Translations under genes and position numbers: made by a program
Assembly: GCA_046498185.1 (NCBI GenBank)
Contig: JAWOBE010000029.1
Coordinates: 1 to 6,904, forward strand
Length of the DNA: 6,904 nucleotides
Source: CAYXDR01 sp046498185
GTDB taxonomy: Bacteria; Desulfobacterota; DSM-4660; Desulfatiglandales; Desulfatiglandaceae
Reading direction: 5' to 3'
The notes under the pieces: generated by a model
Database searches by the model: none
What the model was told of the DNA's origin: nothing
The model's input: the letters and a program-made list of their open reading frames with translations, nothing else
In this document: positions 1 through 5,568 of the stretch, in pieces
Position numbering within the stretch: the first letter of the stretch is position 1
Layout: each line of letters begins with the position of its first letter

Positions 1-1
1 C

Positions 2-586
2 TTTGAAAAGGATGAGAAGAACTGCCTTTTCAAGGCCTATCTCGACTTCAATGACCGATTGCACCAGGCTTTGGCGGCGGACCCGGCAAATCCTGCGCCG
101 TTCGAGATCTTTATTGGTTTTAAATGGGATGCTGTCGATACGTCTCGTCAAATTGTCACCCGTTATACCTGTTATCCAGCTTTTACACTCAGGGATATGG
201 CGGATCGTGCGGCTGGGTTCTTCCGCCCGGTGGGCAAAACCGCGCCCGTCGCTGTCATAAACGGAATCCTGGATCTGGCCTCACACCGCGCCGGGCCGCG
301 GGAGTTTCTTTATTTTGAAGCTTCCGAGATCGGCACGGAAAGGACATCGTTTTCCATCAACCTCTACCTCACCGGGCTGCGAATGGCGGAGGTCTACCCC
401 TTGCTGCTGGAGATGGCACACTGCTACGGCGTTTCCACGGACGAACTGAACCGGGTCTACGAAGGGGCCAAAACTCAGTTTTTAGGTAATATTGCAGGGG
501 GCATCGACCGGCAGGGCAGGGATTTTTTGACTTTTTACCATGCTGAAAAGGGAAGCTCAAAGAAACGGGATGATGTGAAGAAATGA
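2..586 (+). CDS. 3' part of a conserved hypothetical protein (unrecognised family), homologue of the 2283-3155 gene
   Basis: The frame is open from the left edge, so the start lies outside the window and 194 C-terminal residues are visible. A TTG at 59 could be mistaken for a start, but coding-like sequence continues upstream of it. I do not recognise the family. The visible part alternates beta-strand-like segments (FEIFIGF, residues 34-40; EFLYFEA, 101-107; SFSINLYL, 116-123) with amphipathic helices (about 124-141 and 146-160). It ends in a GGID..GRDFLTFY segment (166-179) and a Lys/Asp-rich tail. No catalytic motif, signal peptide or membrane segment is seen. The order of these elements matches the C-terminal 170 residues of the protein at 2283-3155, so I infer the two are distant relatives and that about 100-120 residues are missing upstream. 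The stop overlaps the start of the following radical SAM gene (ATGA), implying translational coupling and a shared job. A substrate-binding or prenyltransferase-like (ABBA) fold is a guess from the strand/helix pattern. Confidence 0.8.
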   Translation, partial: FEKDEKNCLFKAYLDFNDRLHQALAADPANPAPFEIFIGFKWDAVDTSRQIVTRYTCYPAFTLRDMADRAAGFFRPVGKTAPVAVINGILDLASHRAGPREFLYFEASEIGTERTSFSINLYLTGLRMAEVYPLLLEMAHCYGVSTDELNRVYEGAKTQFLGNIAGGIDRQGRDFLTFYHAEKGSSKKRDDVKK

Positions 587-1551
587 TCCAGAAGCACGAT
601 TCGAATTTTCCAGCAATGCATCCGCCCATTGGCATGGTGGCCGGCTCCAGGATCGATTTCAGCCGGTACTGCGTGATATCGATCTGGTTCGGCTGCAACA
701 ACCGCTGCGCTATCTGCATGTTGGGCAATGTTCGAAACCGGCTGCCGGGCATCGGGTTTGACCGATACCATCAGGCGATCCTGGCTGTTCGGCGGAATGG
801 TCATTACGACAATTTGATTTTGTCGGGAGGTGAGGTGACCACTTTTGATTTCCTTGATCAGTACGTACGGGATGCGGCATCGCTCGACTGGTTCAAAAAA
901 ATCCAGATTCAGACCAACGGCCGGCGGCTTAGTGATGACGGTTATCTGGATCATTTGATCGACGCCGGGGTAAACGAGTTTTTCGTCAGCTTGCATGGCC
1001 TTGCCGACACGCACGATGCTTCCACCGGTGTGGCCGGATCTTTCAACCAGACGGTGGCCGGGCTGCAAAATCTTTCACGCCGCCAGGTCAATGTGATCAG
1101 TAATACGGTTTTGACCCGCAACAATGTTGCAGATCTCCCTGAGTTCTTCCGTTTTTTGGGTCAGACGTGTGTCGGTGAGATGCATCTCTGGAATTACTTT
1201 CCCATGGAAGCTGTAGACCGGCGCAACCTGATTGTGCCTCTGGGGGATTTGGTGAGCATCATGCCGGAATTGCGTAAAATCGCTTTAGATGCCGGCAAGG
1301 TGGTGGTCCTCAAAAGCTTTCCCCTTTGTCTGCCCGCCGAGCCGCCTGTTTACCTGGACAGTATTTTTCCCCAGACGGTGTTGCCGGATCTTTTCTGGCG
1401 GGAGTTTGGCCGTTGTGAATTTGGACAATGCATACACCGGGAAGCCGGCCGATGCCCCACCAATGAATGTTGGGGTCTGTGCAGTGCTTATATAAAAAAG
1501 TATGGAGACGAACGAGATCTGCTGCGGCCGATCAGGCCACCCAGGTTTTGA
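583..1551 (+). CDS. radical SAM enzyme, MoaA/SPASM-like, with cysteine-rich C-terminus
   Basis: The protein has 322 residues. It carries the radical SAM signature C-x3-C-x2-C at C38, C42 and C45 (FGCNNRCAIC), which binds the [4Fe-4S] cluster that cleaves S-adenosylmethionine to a 5'-deoxyadenosyl radical. Other core landmarks are GGE at 82-84 (SAM amino group), the QTNGRRL strand-loop at 110-116, and SLHG at 136-139, where many relatives have SLDG. The C-terminal region holds five cysteines within 23 residues (C278, C283, C291, C296, C300) plus C249 in a SFPLCL motif. This is enough for an auxiliary iron-sulfur cluster, as in SPASM or twitch domains, although the spacing is not a textbook SPASM. 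The ATG start lies in an ATGA overlap with the upstream gene; the Shine-Dalgarno is weak, so coupling is likely. The reaction and substrate are unknown. Peptide or small-molecule modification is typical of this branch of the superfamily. Confidence 0.9.
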   Translation: MIQKHDSNFPAMHPPIGMVAGSRIDFSRYCVISIWFGCNNRCAICMLGNVRNRLPGIGFDRYHQAILAVRRNGHYDNLILSGGEVTTFDFLDQYVRDAASLDWFKKIQIQTNGRRLSDDGYLDHLIDAGVNEFFVSLHGLADTHDASTGVAGSFNQTVAGLQNLSRRQVNVISNTVLTRNNVADLPEFFRFLGQTCVGEMHLWNYFPMEAVDRRNLIVPLGDLVSIMPELRKIALDAGKVVVLKSFPLCLPAEPPVYLDSIFPQTVLPDLFWREFGRCEFGQCIHREAGRCPTNECWGLCSAYIKKYGDERDLLRPIRPPRF

Positions 1552-1630
1552 TTCTCGATGAAGCAGGAAATTGGCTGAGAGCTATTGGATCGTGGTGGGC
1601 TGTTTGGGAGGGTGGTGGCTTAAGATTATG

Positions 1631-1660
1631 TAGACCTCTTAGGATGTTTCGATGTATAAT
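1631..1660 (+). promoter_or_regulatory. putative sigma70-type promoter ahead of the small DUF2299-like gene
   Basis: A perfect TATAAT -10 hexamer lies at 1655-1660. A TAGACC sequence at 1631-1636 matches four of six bases of the TTGACA -35 box at 18 bp spacing. It sits in the longest non-coding gap of the window (1552-1694), in an AT-rich stretch about 35 bp before the next start codon. This is seen by consensus matching only. If real, genes from 1695 onward can be transcribed separately from the first two. Confidence 0.45.
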
Positions 1661-1680
1661 TTATGATTAATAAAATAAAA

Positions 1681-1686
1681 AGGAGG
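1681..1686 (+). promoter_or_regulatory. strong Shine-Dalgarno sequence
   Basis: AGGAGG, preceded by AAAA, lies 8 nt before the ATG at 1695. It is the best ribosome binding site in the window and fixes the start of the small protein that follows. Neighbouring genes have much weaker sites, so this protein may be made in larger amounts than the enzymes. Confidence 0.8.
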
Positions 1687-1694
1687 GCAAAAAC

Positions 1695-2189
1695 ATGGCG
1701 GATGAACAACACGTGGAAGCGAACAGGGACAAAATTCAAAACTGGTTGATGGCCGAAGGATGGAATATCGCCGAGCAGACCCATCCGGATCTTGCTTGGT
1801 TGATCCGGGCCGAGGACGGTGGGGGAAGGCGTGTATTGATAGGCCAGAACAAGGCGAAGTCGGACCTGCTTCATCTGGAAGCCCGTGTGAACATCGGTGA
1901 TGAACATCGGGGCAAATTCCAGAGTCTACCCGAAGACAAAAGGCGGGAAATCCTGTGGCGTCTCCGGTTTCGGCTTTTGATGATGAACGTGGATTTCGCA
2001 GGGGTGGCGGAGCCGATGGAAGCGGTGGTTCTTACGCAGAGGGTTTATCTGGACGGTCTCACAAAGGATACATTCATCCAGAGGTTTTTAACTATCCGAA
2101 ACGCAATTATCGCCGTGATTTGGTCGATCATGCAGGAGCTGGAGGGCGTGGAGCCCCCCGCAGAGTCCGCCAAGCCCAAAACTCACTGA
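1695..2189 (+). CDS. small DUF2299/YbjN-like protein (hypothetical)
   Basis: The protein has 164 residues and a well-placed start (AGGAGG, 8 nt spacing). The predicted order is an N-terminal helix with NWLMAEGW (16-23), strands around 33-39, 46-52 and 58-67, a long helix opened by LPEDKRREI (78-86), a strand at 110-119 and an amphipathic C-terminal helix (about 123-149). A Pro/Lys-rich tail follows. This helix-strand-helix layout, with an opening 'WL...GW' helix, resembles DUF2299 and YbjN proteins, which share a fold with type III secretion chaperones. The assignment is from memory of the pattern and not from a search. No catalytic residues, cysteines, signal peptide or membrane span are seen. 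It has its own promoter-like element and sits between two radical SAM groups, so a substrate- or protein-binding helper role is possible, but this is inference. Confidence 0.8.
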   Translation: MADEQHVEANRDKIQNWLMAEGWNIAEQTHPDLAWLIRAEDGGGRRVLIGQNKAKSDLLHLEARVNIGDEHRGKFQSLPEDKRREILWRLRFRLLMMNVDFAGVAEPMEAVVLTQRVYLDGLTKDTFIQRFLTIRNAIIAVIWSIMQELEGVEPPAESAKPKTH

Positions 2190-2282
2190 GAATGTTTAAT
2201 AAAACGGCCGGGTTTCAAACGTCTATCTCGATTAATGCGGAGATGAGAGGGAGCTTTTTAAACCCCTGCCAGGTGTTCGTCT
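2190..2282 (+). other. intergenic spacer, nothing clearly functional
   Basis: This 93-bp gap separates the small DUF2299-like gene from the unknown protein. It contains a GAGAGGGAG run at 2245-2253 that resembles a ribosome binding site but has no suitably placed in-frame start. A TTTTTAAA tract lies at 2255-2262. A short AAAC-GGCCGG-GTTT dyad at 2203-2216 is too weak to call a terminator. Confidence 0.5.
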
Positions 2283-3155
2283 ATGATAATGCCGGCCCAC
2301 GAAATGGAATATACGACCCCGCAGGATCCTTTTTACGATTTTTGCCTGTGGGAATACAGGCCTGCGTCTCCCCCGGAAAATAAACTGAGGTCCTCCAACC
2401 TGCTGTTTCATTCATTTGAAACAGCAGGCCTCAGCGGGCAGATCCAGGATATCGTCCGGGTCATCCGCGATGGATTCGGTGTTCACAACACGGTATGGGG
2501 GATAAAGAATCTGGGAGATGAAATCCTTTGGGAGTTCTATTTTTACGATTACAGAAGGATGGAGAGAGAACGTTCCATCACGCGTCTGCTGGATTTGATA
2601 CGACCGTTTGTAAAATGCGGTATCGAGGCGAATGAGAACCTGCATTATTTCATGTTCTCAATTGATATTACTCAGGATCTGGTTTCGGGCGAAGCGGAAC
2701 TGGATGAGATCCACCTGTATATAGGAAATCCCGGCAGCACGGTTTCATCAGGAATATGCTATTCGCTGACAAAGGAGAAAACAAGGCTCGAAAATTTCTA
2801 CTTTTTCTTTAATACAAAAAAAGAAAGAGATGAAATTATTTATAAAACGATTTGCTCCGCCCACGTTGACTATACCGTCATCGATATCCAGCAGATCCTT
2901 TGGCCCGAGATGAATACCTGTAAGGTGCTGGTGGTTGCAAACAAGCAGGAAAATGATGCGGTGTATTTCTCCAGGATCAATGTGGACCAGTTGATTTTCT
3001 TTATGAGGAAAATGAGATATCAAAGAGAACTTATAGCTTTTGTTGAGGAAAACCGATCGCGATTCGATCACCTGTTGTTCGACGCGGGCTTTGACTACAG
3101 GATGGAGGGAGAGGATCTGGTCATCCTGAAAAGCGGTTACTATGGAATTTTTTGA
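2283..3155 (+). CDS. conserved hypothetical protein (unrecognised family), homologue of the gene at the left edge
   Basis: The protein has 290 residues and I do not recognise the family. ATG 2283 is chosen because a TAA at 2259 closes the frame upstream and a modest AGGT lies 8 nt before it. ATG codons at 2289 and 2304 are alternatives. The chain is rich in aromatic residues and alternates strands and helices: VWGIKNLGDEILWEFYFYDY (71-90), HYFMFSIDI (121-129), DEIHLYIGNPGS (141-152), NFYFFFN (171-177), CKVLVVANK (213-221), then a helix (235-262) and a final GFDYRMEGEDLVILKSGYYG segment (269-288). No signal peptide, membrane segment or metal-site motif is evident. The second half lines up element by element with the protein at 2-586. 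Its stop lies 35 nt before the first methylthiotransferase-like gene, so co-transcription is likely. A barrel-type ligand-binding or prenyltransferase-like fold is possible but unproven. Its middle part (2761-2880) is notably AT-rich compared with its neighbours. Confidence 0.85.
   Translation: MIMPAHEMEYTTPQDPFYDFCLWEYRPASPPENKLRSSNLLFHSFETAGLSGQIQDIVRVIRDGFGVHNTVWGIKNLGDEILWEFYFYDYRRMERERSITRLLDLIRPFVKCGIEANENLHYFMFSIDITQDLVSGEAELDEIHLYIGNPGSTVSSGICYSLTKEKTRLENFYFFFNTKKERDEIIYKTICSAHVDYTVIDIQQILWPEMNTCKVLVVANKQENDAVYFSRINVDQLIFFMRKMRYQRELIAFVEENRSRFDHLLFDAGFDYRMEGEDLVILKSGYYGIF
2399..2428 (+). repeat. perfect 12-bp inverted repeat (hairpin) inside a coding region
   Basis: The arms CCTGCTGTTTCA (2399-2410) and TGAAACAGCAGG (2417-2428) are perfect reverse complements separated by the 6-nt loop TTCATT. 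The hairpin lies in codons 39-49 of the unknown protein at 2283-3155. No T-run follows, so it is not a classical intrinsic terminator. It could slow translation, be an mRNA stability element, or be chance. Confidence 0.7.
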
Positions 3156-3190
3156 ATCATGAGCTGCGCAAAGGAATCGCAGGCGGTGCG

Positions 3191-4303
3191 ATGAGAATCG
3201 GTATCATCAATCTGCACAATTTATGTGAAAATAACACCTTTTTCCTGTCCAGGGCATGGCGATATTTTCAGCTCAACGGTCATACCGTCACCGATGGAAG
3301 AGGCAGCATCGATTTGGCCTTTATCGGGGGTTGTGCGGTCACGGACATGATGCGGCACCGTTGTGAAAATACGATCCTCAGTTTAATGCAACAACTGAGA
3401 GAGGTGCGTTTTGTCATTTTTGGATGCCTGGCCGCCTTCCCTGACAGTTTAAAATCCACGCTGGGCCGTGACGCCGAGCGGGCCTACATCATCCCCTACC
3501 GGGCAAGCCGCGAACTGGACGAAGTGATCCGGGCGCGAATTCCGTATGACAAGGTGACCGTGAATCGCCTCGAGGGCCACGTTCCCTATCAACCGTGCAT
3601 GGGGCCGAATGATGCCTATGTTCTGATCTCTCAGGGCTGTGTCAACCATTGCAGTTACTGCAACATCAAAAAGGTCAAGGGACATGTCCTGAGCCGGCCG
3701 GAGGAGGTGATAGAGGATGAAGTGCGGGATCTGTATGGTCACGGCATAAGAACGGTGACGCTTCTGGCCGATGACTGCGGCTCTTACGGCCTGGACCAGA
3801 ATTCGGACTTGGCAACATTGATGAACAGGCTCAGCCGGTCGACCCCAGATATGCGCTTCAAATTCTACACGGTTTTCCCTTCGCTTTTTCTGAGACAAGT
3901 CAAACAACTGGAATCTCTCTTTACGAAGGGCCGCATACCGTATGTCTGCCTTCCGGTCCAGTCCGCTGCCCCAAGGGTGCTCCTTCTGATGAACCGGCCT
4001 TATGATCCTGACGGCCTGGCCGATGCAGTTTGCAGGCTCAAGGCACTGGATCAGGATGTTTTTGTTTACTCGCATTTCATTTTCAACTTTCCGACTGAAA
4101 CCTGGGAAGAATTCGAACAGAGTATTTCGTTCAGCAGACATTTTGATCACTGTGTATTTATAGGCTATGGAGAGAATAGCGGAACACCGGCGGCAGCACT
4201 GCTCCCGAAATGTGACGAACAAGCCAGGGAGGCCAAAGTTAAACGTCTGACAGAGGCTGTCAAATGTGGTGAGATTTCGGCATTTGTGGTGCCCAACCCA
4301 TAA
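3191..4303 (+). CDS. MiaB/RimO/MtaB-type radical SAM methylthiotransferase homologue without TRAM domain (copy 1)
   Basis: The protein has 370 residues from ATG 3191. The frame can be extended to a TTG at 3152 that overlaps the previous stop, but family homology begins right at MRIGIINL, so ATG is preferred (AGGCGG lies 4 nt upstream). The N-terminal domain (about 1-110) carries the three cysteines of the second [4Fe-4S] cluster: C12, C48 (GGCAVTD) and C79 (FGC). The core has C150-x3-C154-x2-C157 (SQGCVNHCSYCNIK). These spacings closely match MiaB. LLADDC (191-196) occupies the place of the LLxQD/LLGQN strand of the family, followed by LPVQS (254-258) and LMNR (266-269). Known relatives insert sulfur and a methyl group into tRNA adenosine (MiaB, MtaB) or ribosomal protein S12 aspartate (RimO), using two SAM molecules. 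The chain ends where the RNA/protein-binding TRAM domain would start, so the substrate may differ. A paralogue follows directly downstream. Confidence 0.9.
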   Translation: MRIGIINLHNLCENNTFFLSRAWRYFQLNGHTVTDGRGSIDLAFIGGCAVTDMMRHRCENTILSLMQQLREVRFVIFGCLAAFPDSLKSTLGRDAERAYIIPYRASRELDEVIRARIPYDKVTVNRLEGHVPYQPCMGPNDAYVLISQGCVNHCSYCNIKKVKGHVLSRPEEVIEDEVRDLYGHGIRTVTLLADDCGSYGLDQNSDLATLMNRLSRSTPDMRFKFYTVFPSLFLRQVKQLESLFTKGRIPYVCLPVQSAAPRVLLLMNRPYDPDGLADAVCRLKALDQDVFVYSHFIFNFPTETWEEFEQSISFSRHFDHCVFIGYGENSGTPAAALLPKCDEQAREAKVKRLTEAVKCGEISAFVVPNP

Positions 4304-4334
4304 ATTCGGCACTCAAACTTAACAAGTCAGGCAA

Positions 4335-4339
4335 AGGAG
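4335..4339 (+). promoter_or_regulatory. Shine-Dalgarno that bears on the start choice of the second methylthiotransferase-like gene
   Basis: AGGAG (within AAAGGAGA) lies only 2 nt before GTG 4342 but 11 nt before the in-frame TTG 4351. The spacing favours TTG 4351 as the true start, shortening the protein by three residues. No in-frame ATG exists near the beginning of the homologous region. Confidence 0.5.
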
Positions 4340-4341
4340 AT

Positions 4342-5568
4342 GTGATTTTCTTGGAAGCTGTTCGTTTTTCCAGCCGGTCCAAAAATGCGGCCGGGCCTCA
4401 GAATGTTCGAAAAGGAAGGGTATTCCTCCTGAATTCGAGCAAACGATGCGAGCCCAGTGCTTATCTTTTCACCAAGGCTGTCAAGTTTTTCCTGGTGAAC
4501 GGCTATGGATTGGCCGAACGTATCGAGGAGAGTGAGATCATTCTGGTGAATACCTGCTGTGTCACGGAGGATAAGATCGCTGTCTCAAGGGCGTCTCTGG
4601 AATTCGCTGTGGCCGAGGGAAAAGGAAAAACGATTGTGCTGTTCGGGTGCATGGCAGACCTGCCGGGTTACGGGTTGGAACCGGCGGGTTTCATTCCCAT
4701 AGGCCCCAAGAGCCTGAACAACCTGGATAGGCATTTCCCCCATCACACGCCGGTAAATCAGATCTCGCCCAATCGTCTGCCTCCCGCCTTCTACGAACCG
4801 GGACAGGGTCTCAGCCATGGTGATTACTTCATCATGACGGCCCAGGGCTGCATCAACCGGTGCTCCTACTGTAACATCAAACGGGTCAAGGGGAATGTCC
4901 AAAGCGAACCGGTTGAAACAATCCTACGACAAATCCGGAAGGGTTTGTCTCTGGGAGTCGGGGAATTCGTACTGCTGGCCGATGACTGTGCGAGCTACGG
5001 CCGTGATATCGGCACAGACCTTACGCAGCTCATCGAAAGCCTGTTCGCTTTGTCAGGGGATTTTAACTTGAAGCTGGGGTATCTGTACCCGCAGTTTCTC
5101 ATCGATCACTTTGAACGGCTCGAGGTGCTCTTCAGCACGGGGAGGATTCGGTACGTGAACATTCCGGTCCAGTCAGGGTCGCAGCAAATCCTTGAGCTTA
5201 TGAACCGTCATTATCCAATCGACAGGGTCATGGCGGCGCTCCGGCGGCTGCGGGCCGCAGGCCCGGGCACCACCTTCTGTACGCATATCATGATCAATTT
5301 CCCTACCGAGTCCCAGGAGGATTTTTTGCGCTCCATCGCGGTTGCAGACGGGTTCGATGAAGTGCTCTTTTTGAATTATTCCGATAATCGGGGAACCGCC
5401 GCTTGTGGCGTTTTTCCGAAAGTGCCCGGCAACGAGACGCTCCGGCGTCTGGATATGGCCTCCGATTATGCGAATCACCTGAAAATAGGCCGCAGCGCCG
5501 TGATCAAAGATTTTAACTGCGACATTCCTTACAACCTGGTGAAAGCCGTGGAGAGGAACAACGGATGA
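4342..5568 (+). CDS. MiaB/RimO/MtaB-type radical SAM methylthiotransferase homologue without TRAM domain (copy 2)
   Basis: The protein has 408 residues if started at GTG 4342. TTG 4351 fits the AGGAG spacing better and would remove three residues. The N-terminal domain binds a second [4Fe-4S] cluster through C36, C72 (NTCCVTED, with an extra C73) and C103 (FGCMAD). The core is C170-x3-C174-x2-C177 (AQGCINRCSYCNIK), with LLADDC (211-216), IPVQSGS (274-280) and LMNRHY (286-291). It shares with the upstream gene the runs CSYCNIK, VKG, LLADDC, PVQS, LMNR and NFPTE, so the two are tandem paralogues, but they are diverged enough to suggest separate substrates or sites. An N-terminal extension of about 22 basic residues precedes the domain. 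As in copy 1, the TRAM domain is absent. The expected chemistry is sulfur insertion at an unactivated C-H, possibly followed by methylation; the substrate is unknown. The stop overlaps the next start (ATGA), so coupling to the tandem radical SAM gene is likely. Confidence 0.9.
   Translation: MIFLEAVRFSSRSKNAAGPQNVRKGRVFLLNSSKRCEPSAYLFTKAVKFFLVNGYGLAERIEESEIILVNTCCVTEDKIAVSRASLEFAVAEGKGKTIVLFGCMADLPGYGLEPAGFIPIGPKSLNNLDRHFPHHTPVNQISPNRLPPAFYEPGQGLSHGDYFIMTAQGCINRCSYCNIKRVKGNVQSEPVETILRQIRKGLSLGVGEFVLLADDCASYGRDIGTDLTQLIESLFALSGDFNLKLGYLYPQFLIDHFERLEVLFSTGRIRYVNIPVQSGSQQILELMNRHYPIDRVMAALRRLRAAGPGTTFCTHIMINFPTESQEDFLRSIAVADGFDEVLFLNYSDNRGTAACGVFPKVPGNETLRRLDMASDYANHLKIGRSAVIKDFNCDIPYNLVKAVERNNG

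Larger units (their letters stand above)
1552..1694 (+). other. intergenic spacer with promoter-like element, no terminator seen
   Basis: This is the longest gap between genes in the window. The first half (1552-1620) is GC-rich, with G-rich runs around 1596-1620, and I see no stem followed by T residues. The second half is AT-rich and holds the promoter-like hexamers and the strong ribosome binding site. An overlapping frame running from inside the previous gene to 1670 has no ribosome binding site and is not called. Confidence 0.6.

Noticed and set aside
59..61. TTG 59 as the start of the left-edge protein
   Set aside because: The frame is open to the window edge and the upstream residues (KAYLDF) match a strand of the homologue at 2283-3155, so the gene begins outside the window.
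535..1068. Reverse-strand open frame of 177 codons
   Set aside because: It lies opposite the radical SAM core of 583-1551, with no domain features and no plausible ribosome binding site.
1467..1670. Short plus-strand frame running out of the first radical SAM gene into the spacer, considered as a precursor peptide
   Set aside because: It starts inside the upstream gene without a Shine-Dalgarno and its product (Trp/Arg-rich) shows no leader-core pattern. It is probably chance.
2203..2216. Weak dyad AAAC-GGCCGG-GTTT as terminator after the small gene
   Set aside because: The stem is only 4 bp and no T-run follows.
2192..2383. 63-codon plus-strand frame from the 2190-2282 gap into the unknown gene, considered as a precursor peptide
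   Set aside because: There is no ribosome binding site before ATG 2192, it overlaps a well-supported gene for about 100 bases, and the same frame is open far upstream inside another gene.
3152..3190. TTG 3152 as start of the first methylthiotransferase-like protein (TTGA overlap)
   Set aside because: The 13 extra residues have no family counterpart. ATG 3191 sits exactly at the start of the conserved domain.
3449..4312. Long reverse-strand open frame
   Set aside because: It is antisense to the methylthiotransferase-like gene, whose motifs are unmistakable. The reverse product has no recognisable domain.
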